From contig CM054060.1 in NCBI GenBank assembly GCA_028641055.1, forward strand, positions 206,918,445-206,982,444: a stretch of DNA of 64,000 bases. The letters are read 5' to 3'. How positions within the stretch are numbered: position 1 is the stretch's first letter; each line of letters opens with the position of its first letter. Positions 42,472 to 53,168 of the stretch are shown here, piece after piece. The DNA comes from Alopecurus myosuroides (Eukaryota; Streptophyta; Magnoliopsida; Poales; Poaceae). Below the pieces are notes generated by a model. It saw only the letters and a program-made list of their open reading frames with translations, was not told the DNA's origin and ran no database searches. The position numbers and the translations under genes were made by a program.

Positions 42472-45400
42472 GGAAATTTCTCCTAGGGATCGTGCTTGCC
42501 TGCCAGGAACAATGCCATGGAAGCGTATATTGCTGTAATTGAGCTGGGACTCGGATATCTTCAAGTGCTTCAGTGTATCCAGGTACATTATATTGATGCT
42601 GGATCCTCCGTCCATCAGCACTCTTCTTAGCCTAGTGTTTTGAACAATAGGGCTTACAACAAGAGCTTGTGTGCCGGGTTCAGGGATATTTCCGGGATGA
42701 TCAGACTGATCCCAGATTATCGGTGTGTTGGAATACTTCAAGAATTTTGGGGTTGCAGGAACAACCGCGTTTATTTCTCGAAGTGTCCTTTTGGCCACTT
42801 TTGCTGACGGGGTTGCTAGGAAAGTTAGCATTGCTTCTCCGTCAACTCTCGGAAATTTGGGTTCGCCTTTTCGCTGTTGTTCCTGGATTTTATCATCAGT
42901 GTCCGATTCACTGTCTTCTTTTTCAGCTTCTGGCTTTTGTTTGGCAGGTTTCCTCTTGGAGCCCTTTCCTTTATTTCCGGATCCTGCATTGCCTTTCATA
43001 TGCTTGTTTAGCCGGCATTGCGCGTTCGTGTGGGTTGGCTTCCCAAATTGAGAGTGGTGGACGCAGGGTTCCGACTTAATTCTCTCCCATTCTTCAGGAG
43101 TGTAATTGATGGGATCCGGACTGCGGCCTTTCCACTTGTTCCCTTTTTCTCCTCCAAAGGCTAAGTTAACCTCCTTGGGCTTTGTTGTTGACTCCGGGGT
43201 TCCTTTTTTATCAGAACGAGGTGTTTTCTTGGCCAGTATCAGTGACTCAATATTGCCTCCTCTTGCTCTGATATCGTCTTCGGCTGCAGCATGCTCATTA
43301 GCGGTTGTAAGCATAGATCCGAGATCTTTGTGCTTTTTGGAGCCAACCATGAACGGTACCAGTCCGGGTTTTAGGCCATTGACGAAAGCATGCATCGCTT
43401 GTACGTCAGTTACCCCAGAGCAACTATTCTTCATTGCAGTCCATCTGGAGATGAAATCCACGTATGGTTCGTCTTCAAATTGGGTGCAACGGTTTAGCTG
43501 ATTGATGCTATTTGGGCGTTTGTATGTTCCTCGAAAATGCTGAGTAAATACTCTCGCCATATCATCCCAACTGTCGACAGTTCTTGATGGTAAACCATTA
43601 ATCCAATCTCTGGCTCCGTCTAGCAACATTAGGGGAAGAAACTTGACAGCTTCCAGGTCTGTCCCGTTGTTGATCTGGACGGCTGTGTAATAATCTGAAA
43701 GCCAGGTATCCGGGTTTGTACTGCCGGTATATTTTTGGTAGGTTGGACCAACTTTGGCAAAGCCAGAATGCAGGGTTATCCTTCGGATCCTGTCAGTGAA
43801 ACACTTAGGACCAAAGTATAGATCATCCTTTTCTGCTCTGTCAATATGCGCAGAATATCTCCCGGCTGAATGGACAGAAGGGGATCTACTCCTTTCTTTC
43901 CCATTGTTACGCGGACGCGTTTTTCCGAGGTTATCTCTATCTCTTCCGTTGTCACGCCCTCTGGGATTAGGTGGAGTCCTGCTCCTGTATCTTTCCTTAT
44001 CTTTGGGCGGTGTCCGAGATCTTTCACGCCTGTGAGGTGTATCGTATCTTCCAGCTTTTTCAGCTGGGTTTCTCGGAGGTGGCATTATTTTGCCGTTGTT
44101 CCGGTGTTTGTCTTCCCGATCGTGTGGTTTATATCCATCTTTCGGGAGATGAGGTCCGGTTCTAGACGCTGCGTCCCGGTTGTCGGGGTTTTTCTTGTCT
44201 TTTCTCGGATCCTCTTTTTTATCCGAATCTCCGGGTTCTTCCGGCCCAGGTGCTCCAGCAGCGCAAGTAACGGTTTTGCAGAGGGCGGAATTATCATGCA
44301 GCCTCCCAGATCGCTCTTGTCCTCGCTGTTGCTGCTGTAATGCTTTTCCTAGGAAGGCATACACCCCTTGGAGTTTTTCCCCGTTGGAGTACAGATCATT
44401 GTTCAAGATGGCGAACGCTGCTTCCGCATTTTCAGCTGCGGTTTTGTATATTGGTTCGCCCTTAGCATCTTTGCCGTTTAACTGCTTTTGCCAAGATGGG
44501 TTATAGAACCTTTCTTTCGGCGGCAGTTCTTCCGGTTTTGTAATTCCGGGTAACCTTGTAGGTTTTAAGACAGATCTGTGCTTTCTCTCGTACTCCTCAA
44601 TTTCCTCCTTCATAATTTTGATGTCATTATGGGTTTGTTGGAGGTGTTGCCGAGATCTAAGCAGTTGTTGCTGTTGCCGTTGGAAAGCTTGTCTCCTGGC
44701 TTCCAGCATCTCAGGGGGTTCATTGGGTCCCACTGGAGTTTGTAATAGTTCCTGCTCTTCCAGTTCCGTCATTGGCGGAGCAGTGATTTCCTTAGATTTC
44801 TTTTCCGTAGGCTTTGTGCCACTAATATCTCCAACTTCCAGGTTTTCATCAGCGAGATCAGCTGACTTTTTCTTCCGGAGTTTGTACTGGAGTTTTTTAG
44901 AAGCACGGTGCTTTTTCTTGGAAGAGGGAGGTTTTTTGACAGGTTCATCCTCTGTCATCTCCTTGACATTAGGAAATATCGGAGAAGTTTCTCCGTCTTC
45001 CCTCTCCTCAGCTGGCGGAGGGGTTTTAGGGCTTTCCTGGCTATCGGCACCCTTTGTATCGGCTGGTTTTGCCATTAGCACTTCATGGAATCCCTCTTGA
45101 AAGGATTTAACTTTTCGTACGAAGGCATCGTCATCTTCGTCTTCGGAGAAGTTATCCGATCCGGTTTCCGACTCCAATCTCGCCTCAATGGCGGCAAGCA
45201 CGGACTCTGTTTCCGAGTTCATCGTCTGGTTGACAGATGTCGGATCTTCCGTCTCTGTGACGGGTATTGGTTCTTCCGTCTCTGGGACGGGTATATTGTT
45301 GTCTGCCTCTTGCACGGGATTTCCGTCATCCGTGTTTTCGGCGATCTCGGATTGCACCATGCCGATAAAGTGGGTATCACTGTTTTGTCGGCGATCTGAG

Positions 45401-45477
45401 CAAAATCCGGCATCATAGTCGTCTTCGACTGGGTATAGGGCGGGTGGGAGATAATTGCTTTCACCGCAAAACCCCAT
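42233..45477 (-). CDS. gag and protease of N1 (truncated pol)
   Basis: The open frame extends into the LTR, but the likely start is the Met at 45477 (MGFCGESNYLPP). Earlier leader codons and a possible GTAAGT donor near 45540 leave the start unsettled. The N-terminal ~480 residues are acidic and low-complexity, then Lys/Arg-rich with an RS-like stretch (RRERSRTPPKDKERYRSRTP). The gag domain follows (YTGSTNPDTWLSDYYTAVQ ... WTAMKNSC ... FVNGLKPG), then a knuckle-like CVHH...HTNAQC, and an aspartic protease with active site LMDGGSSINIM and closing motif LGRPAFAKF. The sense homology ends near 42233 and the frame runs on by chance to 41893. No RT, RNase H or integrase follows. The gag is intact, so it may still form particles. 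Confidence 0.85.
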
Positions 45478-45680
45478 TGCTTCCGCAGTTAATCCGATAA
45501 AGATATTTGCAGATCCAATCGGTAAAACGCAGGCACTTACCAGATGGTTTTGCGCCGGGATGTAGGATCCGTTGTCGAGGAAGCGTCCGACGTCGTTGTC
45601 GAATTCCAAGCTTCCGACAGTGATCGATCTTCCGATTCTGCCTAATATCCCAGATCGGAACTTCACGCCTGACGTCGTCT

Positions 45681-45698
45681 GCCCCACGGTGGGCGCCA
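45681..45698 (-). other. Primer-binding site of N1
   Basis: TGGCGCCCACCGTGGGGC on the minus strand, two bases inside the 5' LTR. This type of site is common in Tat-group gypsy elements. I do not assign the tRNA with confidence. Confidence 0.8.
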
Positions 45699-45700
45699 AC

Positions 45701-46273
45701 TGTCGAGACATCGTAGTAGTTTTCATAGACTGGGGTGCCATGAGACTACGGTAGAGACGTGGGGTAACGGGATAGCGTAGTAAACACAGAACACGGGATT
45801 TACCCAGGTTCGGTACGTCGCGACAGTACGGCGTACCTACTCCTGCACTTCTCACTATGAGGGACTAAAGCCCGTATAATAAGGTTACAATGTAAGGGAA
45901 TAGATCTAGCTACTCGACGAGGATGAACTTCCCGGCGAGTTGCGCAAGGCTTAAGCTAGAACCTAGAACCTTGGACTAAAGGAACTTATCAAATCTATCT
46001 CCCGTCCAGCTTTATATAATAGCCGGATTAGGGCTTACAGAACCAGAAACCTAGAAGACTACGTTTAACTTGTAACTTGGAAAGTAAGGAATCCGTCTTC
46101 TCCTCCAAGCCAGATCACGCGGGCCGTGATCCGGGTTCCTCTAGAATCCGGCTTCTACGCGTTGGACTACTGGGCCGCCCAATGGACCTAAGCCCATTAC
46201 CCTGCAGGCCACCCTGGTAGTCCAGCTCTTTTGTCTACCATCTTCTATACCCCTATTCGGTATATATCCGACA
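45701..46273 (-). repeat. 5' LTR of N1 (573 bp)
   Basis: Same ends and length as 39291-39863 and apparently identical. It holds a TATA box on the minus strand (ATTATATAAAG, 46020-46010). Confidence 0.93.
46010..46020 (-). promoter_or_regulatory. TATA box of N1 5' LTR
   Basis: ATTATATAAAG on the minus strand, about 310 bp before the end of the LTR. It would drive gag-protease. The same sequence is at 39600-39610 in the 3' LTR. Confidence 0.6.
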
Positions 46274-46489
46274 GGTACTCTGCTGTTCATTAAAGGTACT
46301 GTTGGGTTATGAGACCGTGATCAATAATTTAGACGAATATCAGAGTCTGGTTTTTTGAAATATAAAGATGGGACTACGATGTCTAAAGGGGTAACAATGA
46401 CAGGTACATTATAGTGCAAACACCGTGTTGTGTTTTTTATATTTTTATTATATTTGTTATCCCGTAGCAACGCACGAGCATTAGGCTAG
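46274..46489 (+). mobile_element. Probable Helitron 3' end(s)
   Basis: CCCGTAGCAACGCACGAGC (46461-46479) followed by TTAGG and CTAG (46486-46489) before T matches the usual grass Helitron 3' terminus: a short GC-rich hairpin near the end, CTRR, then a T target base. A second, interrupted end seems to lie at 39266-39290 joined to 46279. The 5' ends are not identified. Confidence 0.4.
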
Positions 46490-46795
46490 TATAGAAAAAC
46501 TGCAATCTCAGCCGGTTTTTGGTCCTTAAGCCTCAGCCGGTTTTCCCATCAAGCTATGAACTTGAGTTGACGATAATCCGCACGATTGGAGCTGGTTTTA
46601 TCGGCCGGCTAGGAAATGCGCCCCTCGGACAGTTTTCAAAACTGACCTGCCTCTGTACGGCCATTCATCGGGCCAAGAAAATGGCCGCTTCAGAGGCGGC
46701 CCGGTTTACTGCCCGTCTCTACTTTAGTGGGACCTTCGGGTTTTGGCAGATGGTCCGAAATACACGAGTCGGTTTTGAATAAAAATAGATCCAGT
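46490..46795. repeat. GCCGGTTTT-repeat segment, possible CACTA subterminal region
   Basis: CAGCCGGTTTT occurs at about 46509 and 46534, with variants GCTGGTTTTATCGG (about 46591), GCCGGCT (about 46604) and GTCGGTTTTG (about 46769). Clustered short direct and inverted repeats of this type are typical near CACTA ends, but no CACTA terminus was found. Confidence 0.3.
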
Positions 46796-47894
46796 GAAAC
46801 AGCGGCAGTGTAGCGTTCCCACATTTAAATAATGTAAGAACATCTGTGTTAGTGTGGTAGTCCCTGGATCAATTGCTAGCACCACAGTACAAAATGAAAT
46901 ATCATGCATATGCATAAAACTCTATTACATCGCATGATCTAGTCTTTACAAAATAGTATTACAACTTGCATAGTCTTAGAAGACTAGCAGAAAACAAAGA
47001 AATACATCTGAAAACATAGTACAACATTGCTCCCATCTTCTTCATGTGCCACAGACAAAACATGTTGGCGGTAGACTCGAGATCCTAAACGAAATCCTTA
47101 CTCGTCTTCAGAATCATCTACATGATGGAATATGCAGCCACAAGGGGGTCAATACAATTTAATGTATTGGCAAGTAACACTATGGTGGGTATAAATGGCA
47201 AGACTAATATTACATGCTTATTTGGCTGAGTGGAGTTTTGGCTAAGTTTGCATAAAGCTAGTTTTTTCCTATCTCTTTTGTAAAAACAAACTTTTCTTTC
47301 CAAAGGGTTGCAACATTGGATTAAAATCCAAGCACCACAACTATTGTTCACTTGGTGATATTTTACTTGTTGAAAATGGTGATGTGATTCTTCCGTCCAT
47401 CCTTGCCTAGCTGGGCGATGTTGTCCATAACCGGTGACACGGCTAAGATCTTAGTTTGTTGACTCTGCAGAGTTTGTGCACTTTCACCTTCAGACTCAAA
47501 TCAGCCCAAACATCCTATACACCCTGAGTGCATTAATGAAAGGAGAAGAATTGAGATGAGATCTTTCAGAAGAAAGAATTCAACCCAATGGCAAGACCCG
47601 TTTGACCTATAATTATGCTACATCTGTTTGTCATGCCCAGGATGAACCCTCACAACTTAATTGATCAAGACAGAGCCCATATGACTAAAGGCTGCACTAG
47701 AAGCAGTCTAAACTTGGGGAACATCATAATCACTTTGTTCCTTGGTGGCATTCCTCAAGTGAGCACCCCTCTGGGAGACACTCAACTATCAACAGCCATG
47801 CACTACCAAATCCACCCATGTGGTTCATTCAAGTTGTTACTTAGAATTTTTCCAAAACCTTGAGTAAAACAAATTTGTAGCAAGGCCAAGAATC
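46796..47894. other. Unassigned non-coding DNA
   Basis: I see no ORF with a recognisable domain and no terminal repeats. Composition is ordinary AT-rich intergenic sequence. GAATC (47890-47894) would be the left target duplication of element X. Confidence 0.4.
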
Positions 47895-48667
47895 TGAAAG
47901 ATCGAGAGGTTAACTAGAGGGGGGTGAATAGGTTAACTACAAATTTTAACTTCTTTTTCGATTTAACAAGATAGTGCTCAAATATAGATTGTCTAGATTA
48001 TGCAACTAGATGAACAATCTTATATGTTGAGCAAATACAACTAACACAAGATATATATATGACTAAGCTAGTAGCAACAAGTAAAGGTAAGTTGAGAGAC
48101 AACTGAACACAATGACGCGGAGATGTATCCCGAAGTTCACTTCCCAATGGATGCTAATCTCCGTTGGAGCGGTGCGGTGCCACCAAAGTGGAACACCGAG
48201 TAGCCCTCAAATGACACACCGTATCTCCTTCGAGTCCTTCCGCCGATGTGGAGAGGCTCGAATCACTATGTTGTCGTTGAGGTTGACAACTAGAATCTTT
48301 ACAAGGATGAGGCACACTCCACAACTTTGGAGGGTACTCACCAAATCTCGGGAGCCTCCAAGACTCCGGGAAGCAAGATCCACGAGCACAAGAGCTTCGG
48401 GGACAACAACAAGGCTCCAAGCTCCGATGAGCTAGGAGCAACAAGGTTCTTGGCTCCAAAGAACTAAGAACAACAAGATCCCTAGGGGATGAGTGGGTTG
48501 ATGTCAAATCGGCTTGGTGGAGTTGTAGATCTAGATCTTGCCCCCCAAATCCCATGAGATCAATGGCTTTGGTTGGGTATTTGGGGAGAATCTTGAAGCT
48601 TCGATGTGGTAAACAATGGTGGAGAGAGAGAGAGCTCGTTTGACCCCTCCAAAAGGTAGGAGACAAG

Positions 48668-48679
48668 TCCTATTTATAG
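48668..48679 (-). promoter_or_regulatory. TATA box of element X LTR
   Basis: CTATAAATAGGA on the minus strand, about 555 bp after the LTR start, followed by GC-poor leader-like sequence. A good TATA match. Confidence 0.6.
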
Positions 48680-48714
48680 TGAGGGGAAAGAAATGGCCGT
48701 TAGGGGGTTTTCGT

Positions 48715-49010
48715 GTGCAGCCAGGAATCCCGGCCTGGAGCCTAGCCTAGCCGGCTGGGAGGCCGGCCTGCTGTTCGAGGGACCCAACCTCTGGCCCGGC
48801 CTGGGCCAGCTAGCCAGAGTGCCCGGCCTGAGGCGCAGAGTGCCCGGCCTGGGCCATCGACTAGGCTGGCCACCACACAGAGCCATCCGACAACAGACGC
48901 TCGGCCTACACAGGGTGAGCCTGGCCTGGGCTGGGCTCTAGGCTGGCCACCCAACGGAGCCACCCGGCCTCTGGCCCGTCCAGGCCGACGGCTAGCCCGG
49001 CTAGGCAGTT
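48715..49010. repeat. Degenerate CCGGCCTGG repeats in X LTR
   Basis: At least eight variants of (C)CCGGCCTGG or its complement GGCTGGCC are spread over ~300 bp, making the segment very GC-rich. No fixed period is evident. Confidence 0.5.
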
Positions 49011-49235
49011 TTTCCTCCTTCATCTCTCCTTTGATTTCTTCTTTCTCTTTCTTCTTTCTTTGATTCTTTTCTTCAACAAACAAGTGTTATGACTTGTTTT
49101 CTTTTCTCCATTTTTGTGCTCTTGTAGCTTTCCATATCTATCATTCGTTTCCTAGAACACTTAAGCATAATGGTCAAATACTTCCAAGTGTTGTAATCAA
49201 ACATCAAAACTAGGATTAAGGGACATGTCCTTTCA

Positions 49236-49866
49236 ATCTCCCCCTTTTTGATGTTTGATGAGAACATATGGATTTCGATAAAAACATTGATTGAAGCATT
49301 TGTGAGGGAGTAATAAAATAGAGAAGCTCCCTCTATGTGTGTGCCATAATTATAAATTGTGTTGTCATACTGAGGGCACACATAATAGGGGCTATTTAGA
49401 TCTCCCTACATGTTATAGTCCAAGATAATTTCTAGAGCTATATAGGTTTCCAATATTGCTTCAAGATAGAGAATCAGGCATTTTAGCTCTAGGGATTTAT
49501 CTACTCGATCCATTGACATTCTATCATAATAATAAGGTAAGATATGTATCCATAACAATTAATCATGTATGCAAGGATAGGGTATCAGCTCACCACACTT
49601 TTCATCAAGGAATGAATATTTCTAGGATAATAGTCTTAACCATAATATGGATATTTCGATAATGGCATAGTCTTCAATATAGAATAGATATTCCGAAGAC
49701 GACATAGTCTCACGATAGTCAAATAGGATTAACAACCATAAACCAAATAAGGAGTTCAACTAGGTAGGAAAAACAGAAAATGGCAAATGGATGCATGTTA
49801 TGCAAATGCAAAGATCACTAATGGACAACTCTCCCCCTTGGCATCAAGACACCAAAATGGGAGAAC
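49236..49866 (-). other. Internal 3' non-coding region of X, with polypurine tract
   Basis: It begins with the polypurine tract next to the LTR. The rest is AT-rich without coding signals. The protein-coding frame ends at 49867. Confidence 0.55.
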
Positions 49867-51179
49867 TCAAGCCAAAAAGTCCTCATCATCTTGATCATTA
49901 TCGCCCTCGTCATCATCATCAACATCATCATGGTGTGGTGGAGCCTGGCTCGAGCTAGCATGAGAGGGATTTGCTTGCCAAAACGGTCCAAGTGAGGTAG
50001 CATCATCGCCAAGCCAGTAAGTATGCTTGGACTTCCATGTGATCTCATCAAGTTCTTCATGGTAAGCTTGGAAATCTCTGTTTTGTTTATCCACAAAGAA
50101 GTAGTTCATCTTTTGTAGAGCCCGTTTGATGCTAAACTTCTGAGGACCCCTGAGATCATGAACCGGAGAAGCATCTGGGGAGTCATTATGGGGCACCTCA
50201 ACATGAGGAGGAGCACGAGCTCGTGTAGAGCGTGGAGGAGGAGCAACTGCGTCCTGGTAGGCACTGAGAAGTGGGCGCATTGTAGGAACAATCATGGAAT
50301 AGCTGTTGATGAGCTGAGCAGGAAGCTTTGTGTTGATGATGGTTTGAAGGTAAGATCCATAGATGGGAACCTTCTTGTCACGAACTGTAAGCTGCAGCTC
50401 GTTCCACATATAATCCAATACATCCAACTTTTTCTTGTTCCTTTTGGCAGTCACAATATGGTAGAGAAGATTTATCATCCACCGGCGAGCAATCCCCCTT
50501 TCCACAAACTTGGCATGGATGGTGTTCCGGAGAATAGTGTGAGTCACATACCAAAAATCTGAGAAGTAGGCGACTTTAGGAATGTGTGGAGAGCCAACAT
50601 CAGAGGAATAGGAGTGTTTAAGAGCGAGGTTGGCCTTAATGATCCTCTGGTCATCACCATGAATCCGAACATGTGAGAAGTGGCATTGAACGGGCTCCTC
50701 AATACAAAAAAAGCACCAAACTCGGCCAAAGTGGCATGACACTTAGTACCTCCACTCATACAAGTCATGGCACGTCCACCCTCGGTGGAAAAGTGAACTG
50801 CGGCAAAGAATTCCCAAAGCAGAGTGGGAGAAAACTGACAGTCACATGTCATAAGCTTGCTAATTTCATGATAGTCCATGACTTCCATTACCTCTGGCCA
50901 CACTGTTCTAGCTGCATCAAGGTCAAAGAAATGTTGAGGCACATGATCATTCTTCAAGGTGCAGACCACAAACTCATGAACCTGCTGATGCATCTTGCAA
51001 TAAAATCGAGTGTCACGGGAGGTACGATGAGGAAAAGCATAAGGGTTGAATTTCATGCGATCATTTTCCTAGTCAACTGTGCTAAGATTCCCCCAGTTAT
51101 CATGGACTGGCTCATCCTCATTGACAGGAAGAGGTGGCCCCTGCTGTTGAGTGGGAGTATAGAGCCACAAGCGGCAGCG
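49867..51179 (-). pseudogene. Broken plant transposon-type protein in element X
   Basis: Read on the minus strand from about 51179 (LWLYTPTQQQGPPLPVNEDE) it meets an in-frame TAG near 51068, continues as MKFNPYAFPHRTSRDTRFYC, CDCQFSPTLLWEFFAAVHFS and GTKCHATLAEFGA, then shifts frame near 50715-50740. It continues in the 49867-50742 frame (IPKVAYFSDFWYVTHTILRN, ARRWMINLLYHI, LPAQLINSY) to an acidic tail (DDVDDDDEGDNDQDDEDF). The N-terminal half resembles the 'putative plant transposon protein' family found next to retroelements. That match is from memory of the family pattern and is tentative. There is no catalytic motif. A stop and a frameshift make this copy defective. Confidence 0.55.
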
Positions 51180-51541
51180 GCATTCTTCTTTGACCTCTTA
51201 CGAGCATAGGTGGTAGCCACATGACCCTTGCCTGAGAAATAACGAACATGCATGTGTATATGCATAATGAGTGTACATGGTCATAATGAAAACGTTGGTT
51301 TTGTTTGCTAGATTATTTAGAAGCGGAACATGTGGAATGTAGGAGACATGATGAATGTAGTCCTCTCAAGAGAGATGGTGCAAAAAAAATAGGCATGTCA
51401 CAAACATTTAATGGTGTAGGATTAATAAGTGATTAAAATGATAGTATGAGCAAGACGACACATAGCTAAGCATTGGGTGCAAACAAAAAAAAACTAGAGT
51501 GATTTTCTAGGTAATATGGATGAGGTAACACTAGTGGAAGC
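51180..51541 (-). other. Internal sequence of X up to the array junction
   Basis: A short frame (GKGHVATTYARKRSKKNAAAA, about 51235-51173) may be the N-terminal part of the same protein in another frame. The rest is AT-rich. GAAGC (51537-51541) is the expected left target duplication of the array. Confidence 0.4.
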
Positions 51542-53153
51542 TGATGCTTGTGATGGCGACAGAAATTCTTTGCAGAAATTCCTGTGTGTTGGGAACCCCA
51601 AGAGGAGGGTGTGATGAGTGCAGCGGTAAGAATTTCCCTCAGTTAAGAAGCAAGGTTATCAATCCAGTAGGAGAAAGAAGATCTTCGGAAGGTTGATGCC
51701 ACTGACGGTGGTGATGGCGCCACACCGGTGTCAGCAACAACGCGGAACCTGCACACAACACAACCAAAATACTTTGTCCCAACGGTACAGTGAGGTTGTC
51801 AATCTCACCGGTCTTGCTGAAAACAAATATTATACGTATAGTGTGGAAAATAGTATATGCTTGCAGTAAGTAAAGAAAGCAGAAAATTGTAGTGGTATGT
51901 TTAACAGTGTAGGAAAATGGACCGGGGTTCCAAGGTTCACTAGTGGTGTCTCTCCATAAAAGATAGCATATTGGGTGAACAAATTACAGCTAGGCAATTG
52001 AAAAATAGAGGTTGCACCGTAGTGCACATTCATGGCATGATGACTACTATGATATTTAGTGCGGGCATTACAACAATATACATAGACCGTAATCCAACTG
52101 CATCTATGACTAATAATCCACCCTCAGGTTATCATCCGAACCCCCTTCGGTATTAAGTTGCAAGCAACAGATAATCGCATTAAGCAATGTGTATAACGTA
52201 AGCGATGATTGTGCACGCGGGCACGCACACCGCTGTTTTCTCCCTAGTGGCAACAACACATCCTCCCCCATCACGTTTCTGTCACTCGAGCACAGGCGAA
52301 AAGGAGGCATGAACCCAACTATCGAGCATAAATACTCCCTCTTGGAGTCACTAGCAACTACTTGGCCAGAGCAGCCACTAGCCACGGAAAGCATGCAAGA
52401 TCACAAATAACATATGCAATAAAGACTATAATCAAATTGGCATAAGTTCAATATTCATCGGATCCCAGTAAACACAACACATAGAATTACATAAGAACAA
52501 TCTCGATCATGTTAGGAAGCTCACGAGATCTAAACATTGAGGCATAGTAGGATAAGACAACCATCTAGCTACTGCTATGGACCCGTAGTCCAAGGATGAA
52601 CTACTCACGCATCACTCCGGAGGCAGGCATGGTGATGAAGAGGCCTCCGGTGATGATCTCCGCTTCGGTAGGGTGCCGAGAGACAGCTTCAGAACCCCCT
52701 TGATCTAGGGTTGACGACGACGGCGGCTGCGGAAATTTTCGGGGATTTTTTATCAGGTGCCTAGGGTTTTCCTTCGGAGGGGAATAAATAGGCGAAAGGG
52801 CAAAGGCGGTGGAGCCATGGGGGCCCCACACCACCACCCGACATGGCCAGGGGGGCACGACCCTATGGTGTGGGCCCCCTGAGGCCCCCCTCTGGGTCTC
52901 TTTGGGACTCCGTGGAACCTTCGGTAATTCTAAGACTTCCGGGCTTCGAATTTTCCAATTCCGAGAATATTTGCAGAACAACTTTTCTGAAACTAAAAAC
53001 AACAGAAAACATGGAACTGACTCTGTGGCATCTTGTCAATAGGTTAGTCCGGAAAATCAATAAAAATGACATAAAGAAGGGAGAAAACATGTAGCAATTG
53101 GTATAATATCATCATGGAACATCAGAAATTATAGATACGTTGGAGACATATCA
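51542..53153 (-). repeat. Array LTR A (1,612 bp)
   Basis: On the minus strand it starts TGATATGTCTCC (53153) and ends CACAAGCATCA (51542). A TATTTATT box (52790-52782) precedes a start region. The LTR has the TGATA(C/T)GTCTCCAACGTATC start common in abundant Triticeae gypsy LTRs. Confidence 0.88.
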
Positions 53154-53168
53154 AGCATCCCCAAGCTT
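53154..53168 (-). other. Polypurine tract next to LTR A
   Basis: AAGCTTGGGGATGCT on the minus strand abuts the LTR. The identical tract is at 58379-58393. Confidence 0.8.

Larger units (their letters stand above)
39291..46273 (-). mobile_element. N1: complete non-autonomous Tat-like gypsy element, very young
   Basis: A 6,983-bp element on the minus strand has 573-bp LTRs at both ends and GGTAC on both sides (39286-39290 and 46274-46278). On the minus strand the order is 5' LTR (46273-45701), primer site, gag-protease (to about 42235), then the antisense spliced gene, polypurine tract and 3' LTR (39863-39291). RT, RNase H and integrase are absent. The protease end is joined directly to the 3' end of the antisense gene. 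By eye the LTRs show no difference, so the insertion is recent. It must have been copied with enzymes from a related element. Confidence 0.93.
47895..49235 (-). repeat. 3' LTR of element X (about 1,341 bp)
   Basis: On the minus strand it begins TGAAAGGACATG at 49235 and ends GATCTTTCA at 47895, so TGAAAG/CTTTCA are inverted ends. A TATA box (CTATAAATAGGA, 48679-48668) lies inside. The segment 48715-49010 is rich in short CCGGCCTGG-like repeats. Confidence 0.75.
47895..51541 (-). mobile_element. Element X: 3' portion of a minus-strand LTR element
   Basis: A 3' LTR (47895-49235) is preceded on the minus strand by a G-rich polypurine tract (AAAAGGGGGAGAT, 49248-49236) and internal DNA up to 51541, where the Athila-like array is inserted. 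The internal part encodes a broken plant transposon-type protein and no pol. The 5' part should lie right of the array, outside the window. Confidence 0.7.

Noticed and set aside
45478..45855. Extension of the N1 gag frame into the LTR
   Set aside because: The frame is open, but the upstream part lies across the primer site and LTR. Translation more likely starts at 45477 or after splicing.
52601..53002. 133-codon minus-strand ORF in LTR A and its twin at 57826-58227
   Set aside because: It spans the LTR leader and promoter region, including the TATA-like box, has no domain, and is conserved only because the LTRs are duplicates.
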